Assembly: GCA_002427815.1 (NCBI GenBank)
Contig: DIZF01000020.1
Span: forward strand, 191,302 to 255,301
Length of the DNA stretch: 64,000 nucleotides
Direction of reading: 5' to 3'
Origin: Ramlibacter tataouinensis
GTDB taxonomy: Bacteria; Pseudomonadota; Gammaproteobacteria; Burkholderiales; Burkholderiaceae_C
In this document: positions 14,241-23,102 of the stretch, one piece after another
How positions within the stretch are numbered: the stretch's first letter is position 1
Layout: each line of letters starts with the position of its first letter
The notes under the pieces: generated by a model
Seen by the model: only the letters and a program-made list of their open reading frames with translations
What the model was told of the DNA's origin: nothing
Databases searched by the model: none
Position numbers and translations under genes: made by a program

Positions 14241-16763
14241 TCACTGCGGCGCGCGCCTGAGCGTCTCGATCACCGGCCGGGTGAGGATCTCGCGCAGCCC
14301 CCACCATCCCGCCGCCCATGCCAGCACTGCGCCTGCCAGGGCCCCACCCAGGGCAACCCACGGGGAAGCGGTCCAGTCGAAGCCGAAGGCATAGCGCGCC
14401 ATGGCCCACCCCACCACGCTGGCCACGATGCTGGCCAGACCGCCCGCCAGCAAGCCCACGCCGATCAGCTCCGCGCGCTGGACCTGGCGCAGCAGAGCTC
14501 CGCTGGCGCCGACCGCGCGCATGATCGCGAACTCGCGCGCGCGCTCCTCGCGCGTGGCCGTGACGGCGGCGAACAGCACGACCACGCCGGCGGCCAGCGT
14601 GAAGCCGAACAGGAACTCCACGGCACGGATCACCTTGTCCAGGACCCCCTGCACCTGATTGATGGTGCTGGTCATGTCGACGTTGGTGATATTGGGAAAC
14701 GCCCGCACCAGCTGGTTGTCGAAACCTTTGCGCTCGGGCGCGCGGAAAGCGCTCATGTAGGTGACCGGCACATCCTCGAGCCGGTTGACCGGATAGATCA
14801 CGAAGAAATTGGCGTGCATGGAACTCCAGTCGACCTTGCGCAGCGATGTAATCCTGGCGTCGGTCGCAACCCCGCCGATGTCGAAGCGCAGCATGTCGCC
14901 CAGCTTCAGACCGAGTGTGTTGGCAATGCCCTCCTCGACACTCACGGCTCCGCGCTCGTCGGGCCGCCATTGCCCCGCCACCACCTGATTGTGCGGGGGC
15001 TGCACGGCGCTGGCGGACAGGTTGAACTCGCGGTCCAGCAGGCGCTTGGCGCGATCTTCCACATAGTCGTCGGGCGACACGGTCCTGCCATTCACGGCCA
15101 CCAGCCGGCCGCGGATCATGGGGTACCAGTCGTAGCGGCCGACACCGGCGTCGCGCAGGGCCTTCTGGAACGCCTCGCTCTGCTCTGGCATGACGTTGAT
15201 CACGAAACGATTGGGCGCGTCCGGCGGTGTGGACTTGCGCCAGCTGGCGATCAGGTCGGTGCGCAGCAGGACCAGCAGCACCAGCGCCAGCAGGCCGACG
15301 GCGAGGGCGCTGACCTGCACCACCGCGTACGCCGGCCGGGCCGAGATCTGGCGCGTGGCCATCACCAGCCAGCGCGGCGCGGTGGCCTCGTTGACGGAGG
15401 CCCGCAGCACCTTGACGGCCAGCCAGCTCAGGCCGGCAAACACCACCACCGCAGCGGCGAAGCCGCCCACCGCGATGCCGCCCAGCACCAGGTCGCTGCT
15501 GCCCGCGAGCAGCAGCGCCGCAAAGCCGGTGACGCCGACTGCCAGCACCGCGGCCGATGCGGGCCTGAGGTTGCCCACGTCGCGCCGGATCACCCGCAGC
15601 GGCGGCACCTGCGCCAGTTGCAGCACCGGGGGCAAGCCAAAGGCGAACAGCAAGGTCAGGCCCATTCCCACCCCGAAAGCCACCGGCCAAAGGCTGGCAC
15701 CCGGCAGCGCAGCTTCGACCAGGCCCGCCAGCAGCAGCACGAAGACGAAGTGGACGGCGTATCCGATCAGCACCCCCAGCGCACTGGCGGCGATGCCGAT
15801 CAAGGCAAACTCGAAGGTGTAGCTCATCGCGATGGTGCGCTGGCTCTGACCCAACACACGGAGCATGGCGCAGTCGTCCAGGTGCGCGGCCGCAAACCCG
15901 CGCGCCGCCAGCGCGACCGCCACTGCGCTGAGCAGTGCGGCCAGCAGCGCCACCAGGTTCAGGAATTTCTCGGCCCGGTCCAGTGTTTGTTTCATCTCGG
16001 GCCGGCCGCTCTCCAGCGACTCCACCCGCACGCCGCGGATCGACGGCTGCTTGACTTCTTCCAGGGCCCACTTCAGGAAGGTGGCCACCTGCGCATCGGG
16101 ACCGGCCACCGCGAACCGATAACCGACACGGCTGGCCGGCTGGATCAGCCGGCTCGCCGGCAGGTCCGCTTCATTGATCATCACGCGGGGGGCGAAGTTG
16201 ACAAAACCGGTGCCTCGGTCCGGCTCGATCACGATCACGCGTGAAATGCGCAATCGCGCGTCGCCCAGCAGCAGGGGATCGCCAGTCTTCAAGCCCAGCA
16301 TTTCGAGCAGCGGCGCATCGACCCAGGCCTCGCCAGGGGCTGGAATATCGCGGGTTTGCGCGCCGGAGACCTCGGGCCGGTCGGCGACCTGCAGACTGCC
16401 GCGCAGCGGGTAGCCGGCCGGCACTGCCTTGAGCGCCACCAGCTTGCTCGCTCCGCCCTGCGCGTCGGGGGCCCTGGCCATGGTCGGGAAACTCAAGGTG
16501 GTCAGGGCCTGCAGACCCAGCGCACGCGCCTTGTCGATGAAGGCCTGGGGTGTCGGGTTGTCGCTGGAGACCACGGCGTCGCCGCCGAGCAGCTGGCGTG
16601 CATCGCGCGCGAGGCCGCCCTTGAGCCGGTCGGCGAAAAAACCCACGGCAGTCAGCGCGGCCACGGCCAGCGTCACGGCCACGATCAGCAGGCGCAGCTC
16701 GCCGGCGCGCAGATCGCGCGAAAGGGTTCGCCAGCCCAGTTGCCAGAAGGAAGTTGCGCTCAT
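14241..16763 (-). CDS. FtsX-like ABC transporter permease (YbbP type)
   Basis: The 840-residue protein has a membrane segment near the start (about 24-45), a long periplasmic MacB-type domain (about 50-250), then a cluster of hydrophobic segments and a second periplasmic domain (about 500-690) followed by three more segments near the C-terminus, the double-FtsX layout of YbbP-like permeases. The start fits WRTLSRDLRAGELRLL, usual for this family. Such permeases normally pair with an ATPase (YbbA) and are linked to release of lipids or lipoproteins. No ATPase gene is present beside it here. It is convergent with frdD. Confidence 0.88.
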   Translation of the reverse strand: MSATSFWQLGWRTLSRDLRAGELRLLIVAVTLAVAALTAVGFFADRLKGGLARDARQLLGGDAVVSSDNPTPQAFIDKARALGLQALTTLSFPTMARAPDAQGGASKLVALKAVPAGYPLRGSLQVADRPEVSGAQTRDIPAPGEAWVDAPLLEMLGLKTGDPLLLGDARLRISRVIVIEPDRGTGFVNFAPRVMINEADLPASRLIQPASRVGYRFAVAGPDAQVATFLKWALEEVKQPSIRGVRVESLESGRPEMKQTLDRAEKFLNLVALLAALLSAVAVALAARGFAAAHLDDCAMLRVLGQSQRTIAMSYTFEFALIGIAASALGVLIGYAVHFVFVLLLAGLVEAALPGASLWPVAFGVGMGLTLLFAFGLPPVLQLAQVPPLRVIRRDVGNLRPASAAVLAVGVTGFAALLLAGSSDLVLGGIAVGGFAAAVVVFAGLSWLAVKVLRASVNEATAPRWLVMATRQISARPAYAVVQVSALAVGLLALVLLVLLRTDLIASWRKSTPPDAPNRFVINVMPEQSEAFQKALRDAGVGRYDWYPMIRGRLVAVNGRTVSPDDYVEDRAKRLLDREFNLSASAVQPPHNQVVAGQWRPDERGAVSVEEGIANTLGLKLGDMLRFDIGGVATDARITSLRKVDWSSMHANFFVIYPVNRLEDVPVTYMSAFRAPERKGFDNQLVRAFPNITNVDMTSTINQVQGVLDKVIRAVEFLFGFTLAAGVVVLFAAVTATREERAREFAIMRAVGASGALLRQVQRAELIGVGLLAGGLASIVASVVGWAMARYAFGFDWTASPWVALGGALAGAVLAWAAGWWGLREILTRPVIETLRRAPQ

Positions 16764-16886
16764 GGGCCCACCTTATCGCATTGGACACCGCCCTGCATTG
16801 GCCGGTCCATTTCGCGGCGGCCGACCTGTAGCCGGCGTAACCGAAGGATGGGCCGCAACGGCACGCTGGCGCGTCCGGGAGCGGGG

Positions 16887-18065
16887 TCAGCCGCCCAGCA
16901 CCGCATGAACGGCCGAGACAATCCTGTCGACAGCCTCGTCGGTCAGCCGGGGGCTCAGCGGGAGGCTCACCGACCTGCGGCCGATGGAGGTGGCAACCGG
17001 CGTATCGCCGGGACGCCATCCGAGCCTCTGCTGGTAATAGGAATGCTCGGGCAGCGCTTTGTAGTGGATTCCGATTCCAATGCCCAGATCGGCCATACGC
17101 TCGATGAATTCGTCTCGGCCGATCCGGCTATCGCGTTCATCCACCCGCAGCGTATACAGGTGCAAAGCGTGCAGCATGTGCTGCGGCACTGGCGCAGGCA
17201 GCGTCACGGGCAGGACGTGAAAGGCGGCCTGGTAGCGCGACCAGATCTCCTGCCGGCGTTCCCGGGCCTTGTCCAGGCGACGCAGCTGATGCAGGCCGAT
17301 GGCAGCCTGCAGGTCCATCATGTTGTACTTGAAGCCGCAATCCACCACATCGTATTGTCCGAAACCCCGGCCTGCATAGCGCTGCCACGCGTCCTGCGTC
17401 ATGCCGTGCAGCGACATGCGCCGGATGCGCGCAAGCTGCTCGGCCCGCCGCGCCAGCACCATGCCGCCTTCGCCCGTGGTGATGTTCTTCGTCACGTAGA
17501 AACTGAAGCACCCGAAATCGCCAAGCGTGCCCACGGGCGCCCCGCGGTAGCGGGCCTCGATCGCGTGGGCGCAGTCCTCGATCACGGCCAGGCCGTGGTC
17601 CCTGGCCACGGCCAGCACCTCGTCCATCTCGCAGGGACGGCCCGCGAAGTGCACGGGCAGCACGGCCTTGGTCCGCGCCGTCACGCATGCGCTGATGTTG
17701 CGCACGTCAATATTCATCGTCTCCGGGTCCACGTCGCACAGGACCGGAACGGCACCCGTCTGCAGGATGGTATTGGCGGTCGCGCAGAATGTCAGCGGCG
17801 TCGTAATGACCTCGTCGCCCGGGCCGACGCCGGCCGCGATCAGGCTGAGGTGGAGCGCCGCCGTGCAGGAACTCACCGCCGCCGCGCGCTCGGGCCCCAA
17901 CCCCTTGTAAGCCGCGAATTGCGCCTCGAAAGCCGTCACCCGCGGACCTTTCCCGAGCCACCCGCCGCGCAGGGTCGCCACGACCTCCTGTATCTCTTCC
18001 TCGCCCAGGTCAGGGACGCCGAACGCAATGAAGGGGTCGCGATTCATGTGACCAGCCGAAGACAT
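16887..18065 (-). CDS. DegT/DnrJ/EryC1/StrS-family PLP sugar aminotransferase
   Basis: The 392-residue protein (start at 18065; 18047 is possible) has the family's features: VSSCTAALHLSL near residues 65-76, TPLTFCATANTI, VIEDCAHAIEARYRG with the PLP-binding Asp164, and SFYVTKNITTGEGGM with Lys193 as the Schiff-base lysine. These enzymes transfer an amino group onto a keto sugar nucleotide during synthesis of surface polysaccharides or protein glycans. It is the last gene of a run with the acyltransferase (18079-18756) and glycosyltransferase (18743-20368), which supports a joint role in making an N-acylated amino sugar. The specific sugar cannot be told. Confidence 0.9.
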   Translation of the reverse strand: MSSAGHMNRDPFIAFGVPDLGEEEIQEVVATLRGGWLGKGPRVTAFEAQFAAYKGLGPERAAAVSSCTAALHLSLIAAGVGPGDEVITTPLTFCATANTILQTGAVPVLCDVDPETMNIDVRNISACVTARTKAVLPVHFAGRPCEMDEVLAVARDHGLAVIEDCAHAIEARYRGAPVGTLGDFGCFSFYVTKNITTGEGGMVLARRAEQLARIRRMSLHGMTQDAWQRYAGRGFGQYDVVDCGFKYNMMDLQAAIGLHQLRRLDKARERRQEIWSRYQAAFHVLPVTLPAPVPQHMLHALHLYTLRVDERDSRIGRDEFIERMADLGIGIGIHYKALPEHSYYQQRLGWRPGDTPVATSIGRRSVSLPLSPRLTDEAVDRIVSAVHAVLGG

Positions 18066-18078
18066 ATTCGGGTCGTCT

Positions 18079-18756
18079 TCATTCAACACACATCTCCAGC
18101 GCGGTCTTGGCCAGACGGCGAGCGGGATTGCCCACATACGCGCCATCGGATTGGGTGTCGGCGATCACCACCGCCCCTGCCCCGATGAAGCTGCGCGGCG
18201 CGATGCGGATCCGGTCGCGCAGCACCGCCCCGACGCCGATGAATGCCTGCTCGCCGATCTCGACCCCGCCGCCCATCGCTGCCTCGGCCGCCACGAAAGC
18301 GTGATCGGCCACCTCGCAATGGTGCGATACATGCGCGCCGCTCCGGATGATGCAGTTGCTGCCAATGCGGCAAAACGGCTGCACGATGGCGTGTTCGTAG
18401 ATCAGAACGTTGTCGCCCACGACGAGATCGGGCCAGACGCTCGCGCGGCTGGAGACGTAGCTGGCAAAACCGTAGCCGCGGGCCTTGGCCGCCTCATAGC
18501 GGGCGCGCCGGATGCCATTGATGCCGTGATAGCCCATGGGGATCAAGAGCCGGCAATCCTGCGGCTGGTAGCGCGATTCAAGTTCCTCGAACGCGATCAG
18601 GGGCAAGCCTTCGTGCTCGGAACCCTTGGCATAGGCGGCGTCGACGGTGAACGCGGCCACCCGCAGCTGTGTGTCTTGCGTCAGGCAATAGCGCGCCAGG
18701 CTGGCGGAACGCATGGTGCCGAAGATGACCACCGGCCGTGTGTCAGCGCTGTTCAT
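18079..18756 (-). CDS. NeuD/PglD-like sugar acyltransferase with left-handed beta-helix
   Basis: This 225-residue protein starts at 18756, overlapping the upstream glycosyltransferase by 14 bases. The N-terminal part (about 5-80) resembles the small Rossmann-like domain of PglD/NeuD proteins (VVIFGTM). The C-terminal part (about 100-215) is a run of hexapeptide repeats such as VGDNVLI, IGSNCII, IGEQAFIGVGAVLR and IAPRSFIGAGAVV, ending GNPARRLAK, the acyl-CoA dependent transferase fold. Histidines in HVSHHCEV are candidates for the catalytic base. Together with the DegT aminotransferase it would acetylate or otherwise acylate an amino sugar. Confidence 0.85.
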   Translation of the reverse strand: MNSADTRPVVIFGTMRSASLARYCLTQDTQLRVAAFTVDAAYAKGSEHEGLPLIAFEELESRYQPQDCRLLIPMGYHGINGIRRARYEAAKARGYGFASYVSSRASVWPDLVVGDNVLIYEHAIVQPFCRIGSNCIIRSGAHVSHHCEVADHAFVAAEAAMGGGVEIGEQAFIGVGAVLRDRIRIAPRSFIGAGAVVIADTQSDGAYVGNPARRLAKTALEMCVE

Positions 18757-20368
18757 CGACAGATAAGGCAGGGAACGGGTTGGGCAGTTGTCGCCGGCCA
18801 AAGCATTGCTGAGCCTGATGGCAGGCATCTGCCAGCCGTCGCGCTGCGGCCGGGCTGGATATGTCCAGCTCGTCGCGGAATTTCGCCTTCAGGTGTTCGC
18901 CGGCCTGGGTTCTCTTTGCAGTGTCGGCCACCCATTCAGACAGGCGCTGGCGATAGGCGCCTGCGCTTTGGACAGCCAGTGCTCCAATCTTGTCGCCGCC
19001 ATCGCCACCCGCCATCGACACGACCGGCACGCCCAGTTCCATGGCCATGGCGACGCTCGCGCCGCCGCCGACGCGGGGTGGGTTGAGGTACAGGTCGGAC
19101 AGGCGGATCCATCCCGCCAGGTCGGCCCGCTGCGGCAAGACGCGAATGCGCGCATGCTTTTGCTCGAAGCGCCCGCACTGCGACTCGGCCAGGCCCACCA
19201 GGAGCCATTCGACCTGAGGCTGCTCATCGAGAAAGCCAATCACGTCGTCGATCCAGCCGGCCAGAGTCTCCGGCTCGAGCCGCCCTCCGCAGGTCACCAG
19301 CAACACCGAATCATCCCGCACGCCGATCTCGCTGCGCGATGCGATTGAAACAGCCGTCGGCCAGAAGCGGAACGGGAAATGCACCGTCGCCGGGCGGGCC
19401 AGCTCCGGCCAGTCATGGCGAGCGCCGGGCTGCGGGTCGGCCGCGAGCCACAGGTCCACCGGCGCCAGCGGAGGCAGGGTATGAAGCGACATGCCCAACA
19501 CAGGGTAGCGCTGGCGCAGGGCCCAGATCAGCGGGGAAAAAAATCCCACGAACAGCACGACGTCGGGGTCGTAGCTGGTGATCGTCCGCTCCAGCGAGTT
19601 CCAGCGTGCCGAAACCGAAAAGCGCACATCGGCCACTGTGACCGCCGCCTGGCCCGGGATCCTGAGTTGCCAGGTGGCGGGGTCGATGGGTGCAAGGCTG
19701 GAGACCCATCCGCCGGCGGAGTAGCCGCTCATCCCCGGCAGGCTCAGCTCCTGCGATGCGAAGACGCGGGTATCGATGCCGGCGCCCTCCAGCAGGGCCC
19801 GGAGATCGAAAGTCAGCGCCGTTGCCGCGTGGTGTCCGGTGGACAGGTGCTGCGCGAAGATGGCGACACGCTTCACTCCGAGGCGCGGAACGCTGCCCCC
19901 CGGAGCGCGGGCCAGCCCCCGGCCCAGGCTGTCCAGCAGCTGGGGCAGGTGTGCATCAAGCAACATCCTGCGAAACGCATTCCGGTCCGAAGCGCGCGAG
20001 AGTGCGTTCCACCAGACCAGGTTGACCAGCGTCATCCACCGCTCGGGATCGGGCAGGCCGGGGGCCAGTTCGGCCTGGCGCACCAGAAATTCGTTGTTCC
20101 CGCTCAGGTAATGGAGCGCCGAGTGCTTGAACCATTGCGCCTGCGGGCTGGCGAATTGCAACGCGTGAACCTGAGCCAGGAACCGCGCCTTGAGCTCCTC
20201 GCCCAACCCGTCGATGCAGCCCGTCAGGCGCCACCACGCTGGCGCGTGCTCAGGCCAGGTCTTGACGGTATGGAGGACGTCATGGGCCAGGTCCAGTTGC
20301 TTCGTTTCTTCGGGCGTCATTTGGAGGATGCAGGAATGCGACGCGCGACCTGGGGCGGCCAACGACAT
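18743..20368 (-). CDS. Putative GT-B glycosyltransferase
   Basis: I take the ATG at 20368, which overlaps the fdhD stop codon (TGATG), giving 541 residues. The N-terminal third is helical with no clear family. From about residue 165 a GT-B-like pattern appears: VKRVAIFAQHLSTGHHAAT, a central VLFVGFFSPLIWAL, then VLLVTCGGRLEPETL, VEWLLVGLAES, and the donor-site-like LSDLYLNPPRVGGGASVAMAMELGVPVVSM near residues 440-470. It is coupled to the acyltransferase and aminotransferase downstream, which suggests it adds a modified sugar to a glycan or protein. Substrate unknown; the family assignment rests on pattern, not on a confirmed match. Confidence 0.65.
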   Translation of the reverse strand: MSLAAPGRASHSCILQMTPEETKQLDLAHDVLHTVKTWPEHAPAWWRLTGCIDGLGEELKARFLAQVHALQFASPQAQWFKHSALHYLSGNNEFLVRQAELAPGLPDPERWMTLVNLVWWNALSRASDRNAFRRMLLDAHLPQLLDSLGRGLARAPGGSVPRLGVKRVAIFAQHLSTGHHAATALTFDLRALLEGAGIDTRVFASQELSLPGMSGYSAGGWVSSLAPIDPATWQLRIPGQAAVTVADVRFSVSARWNSLERTITSYDPDVVLFVGFFSPLIWALRQRYPVLGMSLHTLPPLAPVDLWLAADPQPGARHDWPELARPATVHFPFRFWPTAVSIASRSEIGVRDDSVLLVTCGGRLEPETLAGWIDDVIGFLDEQPQVEWLLVGLAESQCGRFEQKHARIRVLPQRADLAGWIRLSDLYLNPPRVGGGASVAMAMELGVPVVSMAGGDGGDKIGALAVQSAGAYRQRLSEWVADTAKRTQAGEHLKAKFRDELDISSPAAARRLADACHQAQQCFGRRQLPNPFPALSVDEQR

Positions 20369-21213
20369 CAGGCCATTGTGGCTGTTTTCCTTCCGGCCAA
20401 TTCGGGCTGCAATTGAAGCCGCTGGGCCCCGCTGTAGCAGAGAAAGCGCTTGTTGGCTGCCCGCCCGATGGCGCACAGGCCCAGGCGCTGCGCGATCTCA
20501 TGGCCCATCTGCGTGATGCCGCTGCGCGAGACCACGATCGGAATTCCCATCTGCGCCGACTTCATCACCATTTCGCTGGTCAGGCGGCCGGTGGTGTAGA
20601 AAACCTTGTCGCTGCTTTCGACGGCGGGTTGCTGCAGCCACAGCCAGCCGGCGATGGTGTCGATGGCGTTGTGCCGGCCGACATCTTCGATGAACAGCAA
20701 CATCTCCTGGCCCCGGAACAAGGCGCAGCCGTGGACCGAGCCGGCGGATTTGTAGGTGCTCTCCTGGAGCCGGATCGCATTGAGGATGCCGTAGAGCTCG
20801 GCCTGGGTGATGGCGGCCTCGGGCAAGGCGATCGAGTCGATCTCGTCCATGAGCCCGCCGAACACGCTGCCCTGCCCGCACCCCGTGGTGACCACGCGCC
20901 GGGCGGTGCGCTCCTCGATACGCTCGATACCCGAACGGGTTTTCACCGCAGCCGATCCGACCTCCCAGTCAACGGTGACCGACTCCACCTCGTCGACCGA
21001 TGCCAGCAGGCGCTGGTTGCGCAGGTAGCCCAGCACCAGCCACTCCGGACGGGCGCCCAGGGTCATCAATGTGACCAGCTCGCGCTTGTCCACATAGATG
21101 GTCAGCGCCCGCTCGGCGGGGATGGAGGTCGTGCTGCGCTCGCCATGTTCGTTGATGGCATCGATCTCGCGCGTCAACGGCGCGCACGCTTGAGTCAGAA
21201 AGGGCAGGGCCAT
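20368..21213 (-). CDS. fdhD: Formate dehydrogenase accessory sulfurtransferase FdhD
   Basis: The 281-residue protein has the FdhD signatures: IYVDKRELVTLMTLGARPEWLVLGYL near the N-terminus, LLFIEDVGRHNAIDTIAGW, VFYTTGRLTSEMVMKSAQMG, and SRSGITQMGHEIAQRLG. FdhD moves sulfur from IscS to the molybdenum cofactor and is needed to activate formate dehydrogenase. The loop that usually holds a CxxC pair reads VVTTGCGQGSVFGG, with one Cys only. A terminator at 21228-21260 separates it from the formate dehydrogenase operon, so it has its own promoter, and its stop overlaps the start of the glycosyltransferase gene. Confidence 0.93.
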   Translation of the reverse strand: MALPFLTQACAPLTREIDAINEHGERSTTSIPAERALTIYVDKRELVTLMTLGARPEWLVLGYLRNQRLLASVDEVESVTVDWEVGSAAVKTRSGIERIEERTARRVVTTGCGQGSVFGGLMDEIDSIALPEAAITQAELYGILNAIRLQESTYKSAGSVHGCALFRGQEMLLFIEDVGRHNAIDTIAGWLWLQQPAVESSDKVFYTTGRLTSEMVMKSAQMGIPIVVSRSGITQMGHEIAQRLGLCAIGRAANKRFLCYSGAQRLQLQPELAGRKTATMA

Positions 21214-21227
21214 GCCGGAAGGCTACA

Positions 21228-21260
21228 ACAAAAAGGGCCAGCGCAGCTTTGGCCTGGCCC
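21228..21260 (-). terminator. Rho-independent terminator of the formate dehydrogenase operon
   Basis: Read on the minus strand, GGGCCAG and CTGGCCC form a seven-base stem with a 12-base loop followed by TTTTTGTTG. It lies 25 bases after the stop of the small exported protein (21285) and ends 15 bases before the fdhD start codon. Confidence 0.75.
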
Positions 21261-21284
21261 CGGGGTCGTCGCGGTCTGGGGAAT

Positions 21285-21686
21285 TCAGGGCCTCTTGGCC
21301 GGCACCATCTGGCTTGAATTGTCTTTCACGCTGAGCGGGCTGGCTGCGGTTCCGGTGGGCGAGTGTGCGCCCGAAGGCTCCAGCGGCTTTTGCTCAGGCG
21401 GGTTGTAGGCGAAGGGGCCGGGCTCGATGCACGGCGCGGGTGGGGCTGCCGTAGCCGGCGTAGCAGGCTTGCTCGGGGCGCTGCCTGCCGCTTTCTTGTA
21501 GAAAGCAGCGACCCTGTCCTGCGCCTTGCACAGCTGGTAGGCGTCGACCTTGCCTTGCCAGGCGGCCTTGGCCGCGGCTTCCGCAGCCTTGGCTTTGGCG
21601 GCGTCGTCCGGCGGCGGCAACTTGGCCTGCGCCGGTCCGCCCACCAGCATCAGCGCCAGCACACCCGATAACAGAACCTGTTTCAT
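21285..21686 (-). CDS. Small exported protein of the formate dehydrogenase operon, function unknown
   Basis: The 133-residue protein has a signal peptide (about 1-21, ending GGPAQA) and an AGGAG ribosome site nine bases before its ATG. The mature part is rich in Ala, Lys and Pro, with a short helical stretch AAWQGKVDAYQLCKAQDRVA and two cysteines about 37 residues apart (in QLCKAQ and APCIEP) that could form a disulfide. The C-terminal third is low complexity. I recognise no domain. It is the last gene of the operon, right after the cytochrome b subunit and before the terminator. Confidence 0.7.
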   Translation of the reverse strand: MKQVLLSGVLALMLVGGPAQAKLPPPDDAAKAKAAEAAAKAAWQGKVDAYQLCKAQDRVAAFYKKAAGSAPSKPATPATAAPPAPCIEPGPFAYNPPEQKPLEPSGAHSPTGTAASPLSVKDNSSQMVPAKRP

Positions 21687-21710
21687 GCTCTAGTTCTCCT
21701 GCTGTTCCAC

Positions 21711-22871
21711 TCAAGCGGGCCTGACTGTTTCCACATCGTCGGCGAGGGCCGTCGGCTGACTGCGCTGCGCCGGGATCCTGCCGGCCTGGATGTCCTCGTA
21801 CCAGTACCCATGGTGCTCGCGAGCCCAGGTTTCGTCCACGTAGCCGGTGCGCATCGCGCTGTATGCACCGATCATCCCGATGGTGCCCAGATAGATGTGC
21901 AGCGCGAACACGGTCATCATCAGGACCGCGGCCACGCCATGGATCATGTTGGTGATCTGCATGGTGCTGCGCTCGTACACCACGCCGGGAATCAGTTGGT
22001 CCATCACGAGGCCGGAACCGACGACGACGATACCCAGGAGGAACACGCCGCCCCAGAAGACCACCTTCTCACCCACATTGAAGCGGTGTGAGGGGGGCTC
22101 TATCCCGTTCTTGTCGAAGAATCCGCCGATCTTCAGCAGCCACCTCAGGTCGCCCCGCTGCGGCCAGTTGTCCCGCAGAAAGGTCAGAAAAATGATGACC
22201 AGCGACACCGCGAACACCGGCCCGGCGAAGTTGTGCAGGTTCTTGAGCACATACGTCAGCCAACCGAACAGCGTAAGGCCCGTGACGGGCAGGAGGAAGA
22301 ACTTTCCGAACGCCATCACCACGCCCGAAATGGCGAGGATGGAGAACGCAATGGCGTTCGCCCAGTGGGCCGAACGCTCGAAAGGCGTGAAGCGCTCGAT
22401 CTTCCGGCCTGTTTCGGACCCGTGGATTCCGAGCGGCCCACGCGTGAAATAGACGATGGCGAGGGCGCCCAGCATGATCAGCAACAGCGCGCCACCATAA
22501 GGAATGACCCAGTTGTTGCGCACTTGCCGCCATGCTTCGCCGGCCGTGGTCCGGCGCGATCCCGGGTATTGCACGGGGGCCTGGATCAGGACCCCCGCTT
22601 CGGGCGCCTCGCTCTTGGGCAGGCTCGAGTAGCCCGGGACTCCTGCGGCGATGCTGCGCCACATCGGCGCATTGTTGCCCGGCTGCACTTTCTTGCGCTC
22701 GGCATTGTTCTGCTGCAGGTAGTTCGGATCGGAACTGGCGTCGGGCTTGATCTCGGGCTTCACGTCCAGGATGTTCTGGCTCCGGATGCCGTCGCCAGGC
22801 GCCGTCGGCACCTGCGCGAAAGCGGACAAGCTGGCGACCAGCGTGAAAGTCAGCAGCGTGGAACGCAACAT
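21711..22871 (-). CDS. fdhC: Formate dehydrogenase cytochrome b subunit (gamma, FdnI/FdoI type)
   Basis: The product has 386 residues: a signal-like N-terminus (about 1-19), a long periplasmic extension (about 20-120), and four or five membrane segments. The core starts at about residue 150 with ERFTPFERSAHWANAIAF, followed by LKNLHNFAGPVFAVSL and a late MIHGVAAVLMMTVFALHIYLG, giving histidines suited to bind two haems b. It passes electrons from the periplasmic FdhAB to the quinone pool. E. coli FdnI is much shorter (about 217) because it lacks the N-terminal extension; the long form is common in betaproteobacteria. Confidence 0.92.
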   Translation of the reverse strand: MLRSTLLTFTLVASLSAFAQVPTAPGDGIRSQNILDVKPEIKPDASSDPNYLQQNNAERKKVQPGNNAPMWRSIAAGVPGYSSLPKSEAPEAGVLIQAPVQYPGSRRTTAGEAWRQVRNNWVIPYGGALLLIMLGALAIVYFTRGPLGIHGSETGRKIERFTPFERSAHWANAIAFSILAISGVVMAFGKFFLLPVTGLTLFGWLTYVLKNLHNFAGPVFAVSLVIIFLTFLRDNWPQRGDLRWLLKIGGFFDKNGIEPPSHRFNVGEKVVFWGGVFLLGIVVVGSGLVMDQLIPGVVYERSTMQITNMIHGVAAVLMMTVFALHIYLGTIGMIGAYSAMRTGYVDETWAREHHGYWYEDIQAGRIPAQRSQPTALADDVETVRPA

Positions 22872-22880
22872 GGCGGCCTC

Positions 22881-23102
22881 TCAGTTGACTTTGGTGTACT
22901 CGTTCTGATTCTGGGTGCGCGTCTTCAGCTCCTGCTCCCAGCTGGCCTTGTCGCCCGGCTTCCAGCCCGGGACCGTGAACGCCATTCCCGTGCCCTGGAA
23001 CGCGGGCGCATCCAGTTTGACGCCGCTGCCGAGGGTTTGCGGCTTCTCGGTGCAAGCAGCAAGCGTCGCGAGCGCGGCGATGAGAATGAGACTGCGCTTC
23101 AT
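22881..23102 (-). CDS. Small lipoprotein between formate dehydrogenase beta and gamma genes
   Basis: The ATG at 23102 overlaps the fdhB stop by four bases (ATGA), which makes it a real coupled gene despite its size of 73 residues. It begins MKRSLILIAALATLAAC, a lipoprotein signal with lipobox LAAC (Cys17), and the mature part of about 57 residues contains GTGMAFTVPGWKPGDKASWEQEL. No domain is recognised. Its fixed place between the Fe-S and cytochrome b subunits suggests a role in assembly or as an accessory subunit at the membrane. Confidence 0.8.
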   Translation of the reverse strand: MKRSLILIAALATLAACTEKPQTLGSGVKLDAPAFQGTGMAFTVPGWKPGDKASWEQELKTRTQNQNEYTKVN

